In this document: in pieces, positions 20,810-31,910 of the stretch
Layout: each line of letters starts with the position of its first letter
How positions within the stretch are numbered: position 1 is the first letter of the stretch
Assembly (NCBI GenBank): GCA_963971575.1
Contig: OZ020611.1
Coordinates: 221,518,260-221,582,259 of the forward strand
Length of the DNA stretch: 64,000 bases
Reading direction: 5' to 3'
Source of the DNA: Liopterus haemorrhoidalis
Lineage: Eukaryota > Arthropoda > Insecta > Coleoptera > Dytiscidae
Translations under genes and position numbers: made by a program
Notes under the pieces: model-generated
Database searches by the model: none
The model's input: only the letters and a program-made list of their open reading frames with translations
Told to the model about the DNA's origin: nothing

Positions 20810-22030
20810 TTCATCAATGAATTGTCCACAGTGTCTAAATGTTTCCTAGTTTGTTTTGTCATGAAAAAGAGGCTTCAACCTGTGAAAAGATTTTCTAAAT
20901 ACCTGGGTGTAAACTTTTTGTAGGATAATTCGGTACAGAGTTCTTAGCATTTATGTTATTAGCAAATTATTTCAATACAATTTTTGATGCCATGAACACG
21001 AATGTATTTTCTATTTTAAATGGTGTAGCCGGCTCTTTAGCTCTGAGGTAACATGCATGCATACATATCATACATACAAAAATACATACACATATACATA
21101 CATACATACATAAACAAACGATTTAATTCATATATTACTATAGATTTATTTTTATTGCTTTGAAAAAATATAAATTAAAATGTTTCAATAAAAAAAAAAC
21201 TTCTCATACACTAAAAATATTACTGTTTTTAATAATATTAAAATTTCATCTGTCAAACTTCAATACGGTTAAGAAACGTCAAAAGTTTTGTAGCTCCATA
21301 ATATAAAAAGAACATAAAAATGCTCCCACAATTTATTTCATAATTTTATCGTCAACTAAACCTATTCAAAGTATATAAAAAACTTCCGCCTAATATAAAA
21401 TTAAATAAACTTTTTTCATGTAAAGAAGTTAATTCTTAAATCAAGCAAAGAATCACAGCTGAAGAATTTAACATTTTGTAAATACGATGTTAGAGAGTTA
21501 AATAAGTACGTTGTAAAAGTAGAATCGTCTTAATTCCTCTCATTTTCACTATCTCCCAGAGTTCGTGAGCAAATAAACCCGGGGTAGGTACTCCTTTCAG
21601 AGTACAAGTAAACAACACAAACTTCCAGATCGAATGTGACGCATGTCAAACTATGCTCTACATTCGGAAAAGCCCAAAAATAACATGTTTTATCAAGTTC
21701 TAGGTTTTGTGTTCTTCGGAAAGTTGTTTAATGATAAACAGTACAAGAATAAGACGACAGGTACCTAAAAGAAATAGCTTATAATAGAATTAGAGTTCCG
21801 ATACTAAAGAAATCATTATATAATTTTGTAGATATCTGCACAGCTTGTTAATTTTATTAATATTAAATAAATAAATAATAGTTTCCCAACGCCTAGATAG
21901 GCGTATAGGGTCAGCAGGGCCGCCGAGAGGGCTTCTGGGGCCCCGGGGAGAAACTTTCTTTGCGGGCCCCGGGCAATGATCAATTCTATATCCGGGAATT
22001 TTTATTATAATACAAGTGAAAATACAACTG
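20810..22030. other. Intergenic with small repeats
   Basis: Mostly AT-rich. A (CATA)n microsatellite lies at about 21050-21112. At 21910-21975 there is a GGCCGCCGAGAGG...GGGGCCCCGGGG segment. A related GGGGCCCC segment with the same AAGGTCCTCACTT neighbour occurs at 23160-23250. These look like pieces of one degraded DNA transposon. Confidence 0.5.
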
Positions 22031-22076
22031 AAAAAAAGGTCCTCACTTACAAAAAACAAGAGATGAGCACAAAAAA

Positions 22077-23120
22077 TTGATGTGAAGTGTGAATTTTCAC
22101 ACATTTCAGGGTTTCGCAGGTATTTAGTAAGTGTCATCATCCATTTGGGATGCAAAAACAAATTTTATATTAAATTTTTTTTTTTTTTTGTTAATTTTAA
22201 TTCGCATGCCTAATACCATTATTTGGGTTTCAAAATATTTGCAGTATTTTTTTTTTATATAGCAAGGTTCGTTAATATTTTGAAAATTGCGCCTATGGCT
22301 TCCATTGGATGTTTAAGTCATAAACTCCGCCCCTCTGATTTTGTCTACATTCAAACATAGAATTAAATTATAATTTCAACACTTCCCACTGGTTACTAAT
22401 TTTATGCTTGTAAAAATTAAATGCAACATTTGCCAAAATATAACTAGAATTTCGACCAAATAATTTAAACAAAATAAAAATGAAAAAAAAAAACAGAAAA
22501 AATAAAATTGTCGGGAATCGAACAGTAGTTTGCAACTTACGAAGCGACGAAGCGACTGGACTACGGATGTTCACTCGTTTACTGTGTGCAATATCGCATT
22601 AAATATTTTACATATTTTAGTTAAAAACACAAAAAATGCGTTATTTTCCGAAAACATAATCTGATCAAAAATTCCTGTTGTACTATTCCGGTTCACACCA
22701 ATATACATTACTTAGAATTTTTTCAAATTTTTAGTTTTAAACCATCTGGGCTACAGGGTGGGGGACAAAAAAATTTTGCACAATTTTGGCAAAAATCGCA
22801 TCAAAATAATTTATTTTACAAAAATAAAATTTTGATCGTTAATCCACGTACCAAGGGCTTTCATTTGATAACCTACACAGAATAGTAGAAAAATTTTTTT
22901 TTTTTTCGATGAGCATATATTTGTTTATATTTTTAGGGGGATATGTTTTTTAGATGTTTTAGTATTTTTCCTAAGTGCGGGTCAAAGAGTTGTATAAGCA
23001 TGCCGAATTTCAACTCTCTAGGTTTAGCCGTTTGGTTACAATTTTTACCGAACAAACAGACAGACAGACAGACGACAATATGACGGTATAAGGGTTTTTT
23101 GGTCATACCTACAAAACCCT
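22077..23120 (-). mobile_element. S-family element 2, near complete, tRNA-like subtype
   Basis: Minus strand. The 5' end AGGGTTTTGTAGGTATGACC is at 23120, followed by (GTCT)n at about 23060-23080 and the GCCAAACGGCTAAACC block. An internal tRNA-like part is at 22510-22570. The 3' subterminal repeat ATACCTGCGAAACCCT (22108-22123) precedes a hairpin GTGTGAAAATTCACAC (22087-22102) and the tip CTTCACATCAA at 22077. Six A residues lie immediately outside both ends. No coding capacity. Confidence 0.85.
22508..22572 (-). other. tRNA-like segment within S element 2
   Basis: On the minus strand, ACTGTTCGATTCCCG matches a B-box (GGTTCGANTCC), with GTAGTCCAGTCGC about 35 bp upstream in the A-box position. 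Cloverleaf pairing is not convincing, so this is tRNA-derived DNA rather than a tRNA gene. Equivalent positions in S elements 9 and 11 also hold B-box-like motifs. Confidence 0.55.
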
Positions 23121-23601
23121 AAAAAAGGTCCTCACTTCCAAAAATACAAGTAATGAACAAAAAAAAGGTCCTCACTTCCAAAATACAAGTGAGTGAAGCC
23201 ACGCGCCGACCCCGGGGCCCCAAGCACCCGGGGGCCCCAGGAATTTTCCCCAGCTACCCCTTCCCTCTTGTCGGGCCTGAGGCTCAAAGTGTCATTGTAT
23301 ATAAACAACCTCACCGGGAATCGAATTTAGGAATTTCACGTTTTATTAAAACTTTGGGGCGAGTGTGTAAGTCAAGATTATTAAAGTAAAGGTTCTGACC
23401 AATCAGAGCGTGAGAGGGAATTCACACGTATACGTAATTCAAACTAGCATACAAAATTAATATAGATGTTGCACGTTTTTAAATATTTTTATTGACCATT
23501 TTCATAATAGATATTTATTTCAAGACAATTTATCAGTATAAATTATAAATAAAAACCTAAGGAAATTTTATACTGATTTATATGAAATTTAAGGTGATGA
23601 C
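23121..23601. other. Degraded transposon DNA, no gene
   Basis: Two copies of AAAAAAGGTCCTCACTTCC (23123 and 23163) precede a GC-rich GGGGCCCC segment (23210-23250). A related phrase is at 24235. No coding frame is credible. Confidence 0.45.
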
Positions 23602-23694
23602 CCTTTGACCGATATGAACAATATTTTGCAGATTTATTCTCTAAGAATCTGCGGACAAAATAACATGCAGAAATGTCTAGGGTATTATAGTTAA
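23602..23694. repeat. Lone satellite monomer
   Basis: About 90 bp nearly identical (about two differences over 75 bp) to the first unit of the 4091-4915 array, including the GCGGACAAAATAACAT phrase found only in that unit. It is 19 kb from the array and has no tandem neighbour. Confidence 0.85.
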
Positions 23695-24600
23695 TAAATA
23701 ATTATAAAATCGAATTCAAATATAATTTTAGGTATATTTAAATAAAAATAAAAAAACAAATTGCTATAATAATATAGTAATTAATAAAATTGGAGGTTAT
23801 ATCTGTTTTTAAAAACGGCTGGACGTATTTTAACGAAATTTGGTACAATAGAGCAGAACCAGGATCAAATATAGGCATGGTATCTCAAAATTTTCTAAAC
23901 TTCTGGGTTAAAACTGGAACTAAAAAACTTTAAATATTTCCTTTATAAATAGAACTATCTTAACAGAAAAAAACTATACAATAAAAATTGCTTATAAAAA
24001 AACAAATCTTATTTGTTCTATGCATTTTTTCAATTTGATGAATTGTAGGGTAGTTACGGGTGAACAAAAACTAAACTATTGAATTATTTCACTTATTATT
24101 CTCTTCAGTGGCGGCGCTAGCTCTTAAAATCTGTGGGGCAGAAAATTTTTGAGTTAAATCTGATGGGGCCAGGAAATATTTAAAATCATTTTTGTATCGT
24201 TTACACATGAAAATACAAGTGGTGACCTAAAAAAAAGGTCCACACTTCCAAAATAAATTGTTTTTCAAGCAATTCTGGGGCAACTGAGGACCAGAGCAAT
24301 TTTTGAGGGACCCGGGTTTTTATCCCCTAACGACTTTTTTTTTGTTCGCCAATGTCAAACAATAAATGCGTTGACAACGATTTTCGTCACCTAAAGAAGC
24401 TGTGGAATCCTTCGAAAACCATGTTTTTAAGATTTTTTTAAATCATTTTATTTATTTTACATCAGCCTGTTTCTGCAACGAGGCTAATCGCCGATGCCAT
24501 GGGTCAAGCTCTTACACCTGGATGAGGAGTGAATGATTGTAAAATGGGAGTAATGTAAACATATTATACTCGCCCGAATAATATCACCAACGGAGGAGCA
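23695..24600. other. Intergenic with hAT-like end fragment
   Basis: AT-rich. CAGTGGCGGCGCTAGCTC at 24106 looks like a hAT-type end, followed by degraded GGGGC-rich DNA. The stretch 24450-24600 was not recognised. Confidence 0.4.
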
Positions 24601-24786
24601 TTGACCCATCAACCTTACAATCTAGACTGTTTTCACCAGTCCAAACTGCACGATTTAACGAGACTGGCCACTCCGTTGGCTGTTTTTAAGATACCAACTT
24701 CAGAATGGAAAAAAAGTTTCGAGAATTGGTTTGAACACATGCAAAAGTGTATAAATCTTAAAGATGAATATTTTGAAAAGCAATAA
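24601..24786 (+). pseudogene. Mariner transposase C-terminal fragment
   Basis: The last part of the frame, KIPTSEWKKSFENWFEHMQK followed by CINLKDEYFEKQ and a stop, matches the conserved C-terminus of mariner transposases (IP..E...CF..W..R...CI...G.YFE). The upstream 25 residues do not align. Catalytic residues are not visible in any frame nearby. A different mariner from the pseudogene at 12983, similar in C-terminus to that at 40850. Confidence 0.6.
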
Positions 24787-24929
24787 AAGTGTGTTCCAAT
24801 AAAAAAATTCTTTCTTAGTTTTTGTAAAAACTTAAAAGGTAGCTCTTGTATCACCTGTGATGACATCTATGAACAATGGGTCGGTTTCTATCCTTACTAT
24901 TTTTAGACAAAGCACAAACTTTATAAATA

Positions 24930-25338
24930 CAGTAAAACCTCGATATAACGGACCTCTATTTAACGGACTTCGGATATAACGGACAAAAAATCCGGTCAAA
25001 TGTAAAAAAATTAAAAACGTCCTGTTAATATTACACATAATTTATATAGTTAACAATATATGAACAGTTAATTCAAATTAATACAAATCACTAGTTCCTT
25101 TTTCAAAGCAGGATTACCGAAAGCAAGCGCGTCGATATCAAACAGCAACGTCACTTCACGACGAATATCCGAAGACAATTAAATAGAATTTTGTTTGTGT
25201 TTTGTATTTTTTTGTATCAAAATACAGTGTACATATTTTCAAAAAAAAGTTTTTTGTTTTATTTTAAACCTATTTTTATATAACGGACTTTCGGCTTTAA
25301 CGGACCCCCAAATAGTCCGTTATATCGAGGTTTTACTG
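24930..25338. mobile_element. 409-bp pogo/Tigger-like MITE
   Basis: Perfect 24-bp inverted repeats beginning CAGTAAAACCTCGATATAAC with TA on both sides (24928-24929 and 25339-25340). ATAACGGAC recurs just inside each end. The CAGTRAAACCTCGAT terminus is characteristic of pogo/Tigger elements. There is no transposase, so it is an internal-deletion derivative. Confidence 0.9.
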
Positions 25339-25340
25339 TA

Positions 25341-26043
25341 CTCAAATTATGCCCAAAACGAGTGTACTTGCTCATTTACATAATTTAGAAACTAATCTTC
25401 AAAGTAAACTAATTTTTATTTCCATTCTAGGAATAAAATAACGTACAACATAATAAATTGAAAGGTGATGACATTAATAACAGTTGTAAACCATTTTTCA
25501 TAGTACCTGGAGATTGAAATACTACCATTAAACATAAAATATATTCAATTTTTCCACCCAGTAAAATAAAAATTAATATTTTTAAATAACACTAGCATGA
25601 CAATGTAATGTAGCCTGCATGTTAACCTAACATATAGTTACATGCACGTAAAAACGATATAAAATTACTCTGGAAAAATATTACCACCAGATAATAGAGT
25701 GAAGTTATTATTATTTTAACGTGGAACGAATTAAAAAATATATGTCCTGTTATATCCCACAATAAATAACAGATGTTTTAGCAAAATGTTGCAGTTTAAT
25801 CTATTTTTTGTTAAAAACTAATGCCGGTATTTGTTCGAGATTTATTATAGTTTATGTGGCTGTTTTACATTGGTTTTCATATTTTGAGTTATGTATAATA
25901 ATGAAAAATGCTTATTGCACATTTAATCCCAGTGTAATTAAAAATTAATCAGGAACTCGTATTTCAAAAAAAAAAAAATCTAGGCACGCAACCTGTGAAG
26001 AAAGAACAGGAGAAGGATGGTTACGGGAGTATTGTATACTGTA
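25341..26043. other. Intergenic, no gene recognised
   Basis: AT-rich DNA with no credible frame. An A13 run lies at about 25967-25979. Confidence 0.4.
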
Positions 26044-26424
26044 CTTATCTCAGAAAGACTGATAGTAATAAAATTTATTATTTGTAAAAAGTTATTGTTT
26101 TTTCACACAGAAGCGACAAAATATGAATAGTTCGAAACGAAATATTGTTAAAAACAACCGAGTGTGCCGCATATCTTATATGGGAATACGAACTAGGGTT
26201 AAACACAATAGATCATAAAAATTGGACCCTAAAATTTTGAGGAAAAATATGGTCACGGGGTGTGTTTAATGATGTGATAAATATGGTCACAGGCGTGCGT
26301 TTAATAAAACGATAAATAGTAATATAGAAATACAAAAAACCAATTTAAACGTGTTTAAAATGTGCACGTCACTGGTAACTGCCTAACAAAATGGTTTATT
26401 ACTATCAGTCTTTCTGAGATAGAG
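26044..26424. mobile_element. N-family MITE, copy 1 (381 bp)
   Basis: Inverted ends around ATCTCAGAAAGACTGATAGT with an interior that includes TATGGTCACAGGCGTGCGTT. The same element recurs in opposite orientation at 56420-56816. There TA flanks are clear, suggesting a Tc1/mariner-type MITE. Confidence 0.85.
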
Positions 26425-26427
26425 TTA

Positions 26428-26513
26428 TAGCGTCGGCGAATCACTGTATTGTCTGGAACAATGCAATCGTTTGTTACGTCATGTGACGTAAGTGCGTTGA
26501 TTCGCCGACGCTA
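26428..26513. repeat. 86-bp hairpin element adjoining N copy 1
   Basis: TAGCGTCGGCGAATCA at 26428 pairs perfectly with TGATTCGCCGACGCTA ending at 26513. The interior holds a second palindrome TTACGTCATGTGACGTAA. It is separated from the MITE by only three bases. Confidence 0.75.
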
Positions 26514-26529
26514 GTATAACAGCTTCAAG

Positions 26530-27045
26530 ACGATGTTATTATTGTGTCTTTTTTTGAAATCAAAAATAAAATAAAAATGTTAAACAGCTAAGAACTGAAT
26601 TCATGTGTGTAGAGTGTAGTGTGCACTGTTCTGTTGGCTCCGTCTACTATTATTCGTCGTGATTCAATAAATTGTTTAAATTACTTTAGTTTTTTGTTTT
26701 GAACGTATCAAGAAACACCATTGAAACACCATTTATATGAGTCAAATATTTTTAAATCCAATAACACACAGTGAAAAATACGTTTTTGAAATTGAACAAA
26801 ATGGAACTAATATACAATGTAATGTGTAATGCACAATGATCTGAACCGGAAATGTACGAGAGGAATTTTTGACCATATTGCGATTTTGAAAAATATTGCA
26901 CTTTTTGTGTTTTAGACAATATTATTTATTTTTTTAATTCATTTATTCATCAATTATATAATTTTTGTATTTATGGCTAAAATAATGTCTTTTTTTGAAA
27001 TAAAAAATATAATAAAAAATTTGTAACAGCTGAGAACCACACTAC
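26530..27045. repeat. S-family internal fragments
   Basis: Matches the S interior: GTTAAACAGCTAAGAAC (about 26579), CTCCGTCTACTATTATTCGT, and a second piece around 26840-27040 with GAACCGGAAATGTACGAG and TTTTGAAAAATATTGCA. No ends are present. Confidence 0.6.
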
Positions 27046-27061
27046 ATTTTACACTGTCTGT

Positions 27062-27600
27062 AGATCAAGCATGTGCAACCTACGGCCCGCGGTGCCGATC
27101 CTGCTCGTCGCTTTATTTTGTTCGGCCCGTAATAACTATCCAAAATCCCATTGAATCTGACCCGCGAGTATATCTTTGTTTCCAGAGATCAAATGCGGTT
27201 AAACTGTTGATATTGATGTGGAACAAGCGCCACACTCTCTGCAAATGGAACTACTTGAGCTACAGGAGAACTCAGATTTGAAGTCAAAAATGAGGGACAT
27301 TTCACTAATTGAGTTTTATAAGAAATTTTTCCTAGTTGACAAATTTCCGAAACTCACAGCTTTTGCTCAGAAGAGAATTACGCTCTTTGAACGCACTTAC
27401 AAATGTGTGCAGTTATTTTCTAGGGTGAAGTTCGTTAAATCAAAAACAAAGACGTGAATAACGGATTTGCATCTAGAAAACACGTTGCATGTTGCTACAT
27501 CAGTTGTTTCCCTGAACACAGACCAACTTGTTAGCAATATGAAGTCCCAACCGTCCCAAAATTAAATAAACATTTTGCTCTTATTTAAAAATATTTATAC
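27062..27600 (+). mobile_element. Internally deleted hAT transposon
   Basis: The left part reads CATGTGCAACCTACGGCCCG and CGGCCCG motifs typical of hAT ends in this group. It runs after about 140 bp into the 3' end of the transposase gene (27203-27562). The right end is lost where S element 3 begins. Confidence 0.65.
27203..27562 (+). pseudogene. hAT transposase C-terminal (dimerisation) fragment
   Basis: The frame gives VDIDVEQAPHSLQMELLELQ, then SDLKSK, IEFYKKF, FPKLTAFAQKRITLFERTYK, CVQLFS, VKFVKSK. This is the hAT C-terminal dimerisation domain as found in ZBED/GTF2IRD2-like transposases (...S.FGSTY.CEQLFS.M...KS..R..L....L...L). An in-frame TGA at 27455-27457, after KTKT, is followed in the same frame by ITDLHLENTLHVATS and a final stop at 27562. 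One nonsense change, probably CGA to TGA, separates the two parts. The BED finger and catalytic core are absent. Confidence 0.85.
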
Positions 27601-27625
27601 ATTATATATTTTTTTTAGTGTTTTT

Positions 27626-28841
27626 AGGGTTTTGTAGGTTTGACCACCAAAAAACCCTTATAACTTCACTCATATGTCTGTTGTCCCTCAGTACGGTAGA
27701 AATTGTGGCCAAACGGCTTATCATAGAAAGATGAAATTTGGCATGCTTATACAACTCTTTGACCCATATATAGAAAAAATACTGAAAGTTCAAAAAAACA
27801 CATCCCGAGATAAATATAAAAATTATGTTCGCGCTACGTTCCGGTGCGAATCCTATATCTATAAGTGGGGGGTTTTTTAGCTTTAATATTTTTTCTATAT
27901 AGTATCAAACAAGCTCGCTCCGATAGCAGCTCGTTTATTGTATCGTTAGTGTCGACAATTCTGGCTATTACAGCCTTGTGTTACGGTAAAACCCCGTTTT
28001 CGGGCTCTACAGAAGACGACCCCGTCTTCTATTAATTTGCGATTGTGGACTTATTGTGTGTGTATCAACGTGGCTGTGTGTCCCATCTCTTCTCTCTCCA
28101 GAGTGGACCAGACTACTGCAGTTCAAAGGGCCCGTTGTTTCGACCGCACATCAGTCTGAGGTAAGTCCATTTAACCGCTATTTCTCCCATCCTATCTTCT
28201 ACATTCTACAATCGCGTGGATTACGCATGATACAGTCCACCCGCTTATTTTTAGTGCTCCTCAGAGCAGGGTTCTGGTCAGTGTCCCCATCCGGGAACAC
28301 CACCAGATCACGCACTTAACAATTATGTATTTAAGAAAAAAATAAATATTTAAAAAAAAATTATTGTGTGGTATCAAAATGAAGCTCTTAGGACTTAGAT
28401 TAAGAAACAAAGGAAGTTTTTCTAAATTCGTTTTTTTTTACACGATTTTATCAAAAACTGTGCTAAAAAAGTTCTTGTCCCGACGGGAATTTTTGATCCG
28501 ACTGCGTTTTTGAAAAATATTGCAGTTTTTGTGTTCATGACAAAATTAATTATGTTTTTAATTCATGGCTTAATTATGGCTAGTAATGCTATGGATTTTT
28601 ATTTTTTGTATTTATGGCTAAGATAGTGCGTGTCTTTTTTTTAACTAAAAATATAATAAAAAAATTTTAACTGCCGAGAACCGAGTTTTGAACATCACAC
28701 TAATGTTCAGTTATTTTATTATACTATTATACGTTGTGATTCAATCTTTTGTTTTTAAGGTATCAAAAAGAAATAAATCATTTGAAAAAATTAAATACAC
28801 ACAAAACCCTGAAATGTGTGAATATTCACACTTCACATCAA
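27626..28841 (+). mobile_element. S-family element 3 with nested insert
   Basis: 5' end AGGGTTTTGTAGGTTTGACC after TTTTT. The GTCTGT block is short here. The 3' end is ACAAAACCCTGAAAT, hairpin GTGTGAATATTCACAC (28816-28831), tip CTTCACATCAA, then T7. It is interrupted at about 27905-28345 by an unrelated retroposon-like sequence. Confidence 0.8.
27905..28345 (+). mobile_element. Unidentified ~440-bp retroposon-like insert
   Basis: GC-richer than its surroundings, ending in an A-rich tail (about 28335-28362), and inserted in the S interior near a GTATCAAA phrase. It contains CAGTCTGAGGTAAGTCC and TGGTCAGTGTCCCCATCC. A chance frame 28056-28319 shows no known domain. Could be a SINE, a processed piece or an LTR fragment. 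Confidence 0.45.
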
Positions 28842-29019
28842 TTTTTTTATTAATATTATGTACTATATTTTTTGTTTAGTTTAGAAAATCTAGAATGATT
28901 TATTTTTTTATAATTAATAATTTCAGTCAAGTAACTTAAGAAAAAACTGATGATTCTAAAAAAAAGATCCTTAAAAAGTTCAGGCCCGCGAATGCATTTC
29001 AAATCACTATCCTAAATTT

Positions 29020-29240
29020 TGTTAAAAAAAAATAAATGGAAACTCAGTAAAATTAAATGGAAGCTCAATTAAATAGTACTCAAATAACGAATAAAAATGA
29101 TTATCAAAAACTGTTGTTTTTGATGTGACTATAGAACACATATCCATAGACGTCCATCATTATATGTTGACTTCTTACAATTATTTAATACCTACAAATC
29201 CCTGAAATATGTGAAAATTCACACTCCACATATATTTTTT
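29020..29240 (+). repeat. S-family 3' fragment (copy 5)
   Basis: Carries the S 3' quarter: AATGGAAGCTCAATTAAATA, then TACCTACAAATCCCTGAAAT, hairpin TGTGAAAATTCACA and CTCCACA before T8. Confidence 0.75.
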
Positions 29241-29908
29241 TTAAATGTCCAAGCTCCGAAAAGATTTCTGAATAGTCCTGGATTTAATTTTCACTAACAA
29301 AACTAATACTTTTATTCAATTACGTAAAAATTTATCTAAAATTTTTCATTCAACCCACATTTATTAAAATGAAATATTCAGCAAACCAAAACACTTAAAG
29401 AATTCTCATTTGCATTCAAATATATTGATTTAAATGAAATAAACCTTCAATTCCCAGTGCTCAATAAATTCAATTTCTTTAAAATAATTATTCCGCTTCG
29501 ATTGGTCGGTATTTCCTGCTGCATAGTGCAAGTTAACCATCGTTCACCGTTATTTCTTTGAGTAGTCGCTGCTTTAATCACTTGTGATGAAAGGGCGACA
29601 GAGACTTCACCTACAGTGAATAGTAAGAAAGTCAAAGAAAAGATCGTAGGGAAACATACACATTTCCTCACTGATTGGAAATCTTCGGAAAACTCTAATT
29701 CAAATGTAAATGGCGGGTGTGTTCGATTTTTAGAGGGATTTCAGGGCATTCACTTCTAAATGTTTCACGAGAGATGGTTGCTTCAATGTAGGTTTTTAGG
29801 TCTTATTTTCGAGTTGAATAATCAGGATGTAACCAGTTTGTGAGTTTTTAAACCATAACTGAAAATAAATTGTTATAAATATATTGTGTGAAAGAGGTAT
29901 GGATTTTT
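29241..29908. other. Intergenic, no gene recognised
   Basis: No recognisable gene. A minus-strand frame at 29447-29671 has ordinary chance composition. Confidence 0.4.
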
Positions 29909-31910
29909 AGGGTTTTTTAGGTAAGACCACCAAAAAACCTGCCATGTGTCTATCTGCTGTCTGCCTATCTGTGTGTCTATTTGTCTGTCTGTCTGTCTAT
30001 CTATCTGTCTGTCTGTTCGTATGTGCGTTTTTCTCTCGAGAATTTCTGATTCGATATATGTCGGTCTGTTTGGTAGAAATTGTAGCCAAACGGCTGAACA
30101 TAGAAAGTTGAAACTCTTTGGCCTGCATATAGGAAAGAGTTAAAAAATATATAGCGCGGGATAAATAAAAACAAATATGTATTTAATGGAAACAGTTTTT
30201 TTAAATTTTTATTGGGTTACCAAATGAAACCTGTTAATACGTGGACAAACAAACAAATTTTTAGTTTTGAAAAAACAATGTATTATGGGATTTTCTTCAA
30301 AAATTTCAAAATCTTCCAGAGGGGTGCTCTGGAAGATCAAAAATCTCCATATAAATATAAATTGATGGGAAACCGAACACTTCAACAGGAATTTTGATTA
30401 GATTGGTTTTTCGAAAAATACCGATTTTTAGGGAAAAAAATAATTACTTTTTAAAAATTTATTGTGTAGTATCAAAAGAAAGCTCTTAAAACGTAGAATA
30501 TGGGACGGAAAGTAGTTTTTAGAATTTCTCAATTTTAGCACGATTTTATCCAAAAATGTGTTATTGTGTGATTTAATAAAACCACTATCATTTGATGCAA
30601 AGGGGATGAACTAAAAATCTAAAAAAATCTAAGTAATATATATTGATCTAAACTAGAAACAGGCAAGAGGAAAATATTGGAATTTTTGTGTTTTAAAGAT
30701 TTTTTTTTTTGTACTTCCAAATTTCGGTTATTAATTATTTTTTTTAAATAAAAAATATAATAAAAAATCTACTGTGGCTACCACAGGACCAACCGCCATC
30801 ACAAAGTACTTATAGCAGCAGAGTATAAATAACTTACCTCATATTTTCTAACAGAGATGTTATTTATCATGACCATGGAAACGTTACATATAAGTATGAA
30901 AAAATAGAAACTGAAAAAATTTCGAAAAATTTTTCAAAATTTTTTCTTTTTATCAAAAAATATCTCAAATAAAAGTTATTAGTTATTGCTTTTATAGCAA
31001 CTTTTGTTAAATAATTTTTTTCGAAATATTTTTCTGTTAAATATTCGCAAAAATCTTAAAATCGACACGAGTAAACTCCCGATTTTTACCAAAAGTTGAC
31101 CAACTCGTGCCATTGATGTTAAAAGCTTAAATATGAAGTTTCATAAAAATCCTTTTAGCTGAATTTGCTTGGCACGTGTACACAGACAGACAGACGGTCG
31201 GACAGACAGACAGACAGACAGACAGACATACAGACAGACAGAGAGACAGACAGACATACAGGCAGACCGACAGACTAAAAATAGTCAATGTTATTTAGGG
31301 ACCTCAATTCGTGGAGATCCATTGAAATCTCGAAATGTCAAAGTCGGTATGATCACAATACCTCTCTTATATATGTTGGCGGTCGATAAAAATGTTTAAC
31401 AGCTGAGAATTGAGTTCATGTGTATAGTGTTCATGTGTATAGTAGAGGTATAATAGTAGCTCCGCCTACTATTATACGTCATGATTCAACCTATTGTTTG
31501 AATTACTTTAGTTTTTTGTTTTTTATTTATCAAAGAAAAATAAATCATTTATAGTTATGAAATACTAAAAACTCAAATAACACATTGTTTTATCACAAAA
31601 AACCGTTTCTAAAAAACGTGAAAATTGAGACATTTATCAATATATTTTTTATTAATTTAATGAAAAAAAAAAACACTCAACGATTTTTTAATTTAAATTT
31701 TATTGTGACGTAATTTTTGCAAATTATTTAAATTTTGTTTAAAAAAATAATTGAAAGCTCTTAGTACTCAAATAAGGATTATCAAAAAACTGCTGATTCT
31801 GATGTGATTATAGAATAAATATTCCTAGGTATCCAGCATTATGTTGGCTTCTTACGCTTATTAAATACCTACAAAACCCTGAAATGTGTGAACATTCACA
31901 CTTCACATAA
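29909..31910 (+). mobile_element. S-family element 4, long subtype, with nested R element
   Basis: Starts AGGGTTTTTTAGGTAAGACC after T5, with (GTCT)n at about 29979-30025. Two diverged ~240-bp internal units have CCAGAGGGGTGCTCTGG (30317) and TTATTGTGTAGTATCAAAAG (30460). R element 2 occupies 30771-31386. The 3' end has TACCTACAAAACCCTGAAAT, hairpin GTGTGAACATTCACAC and CTTCACATAA. Confidence 0.82.
30771..31386 (-). mobile_element. R-family element 2, nested in S element 4
   Basis: Minus strand. The 3' hairpin CTGTGG-CTA-CCACAG (30772-30786) is followed by GACCAACCGCCATCAC, then the conserved body, (GACA)n at about 31185-31275, and the 5' end TATATGTTGGCGGTCG at 31366-31385. The S body reads continuously across it, AAAAATATAATAAAAAAT to TTTAACAGCTGAGAA, as in S element 3 (28646-28680). 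Confidence 0.85.

Noticed and set aside
20348..20923. 191-codon Ser/Leu/Pro-rich frame and its complement
   Set aside because: Artefact of the CT microsatellite.
28056..28319. 87-codon frame in the retroposon-like insert
   Set aside because: No recognisable domain, and the segment ends in an A-rich tail consistent with noncoding retroposon DNA.
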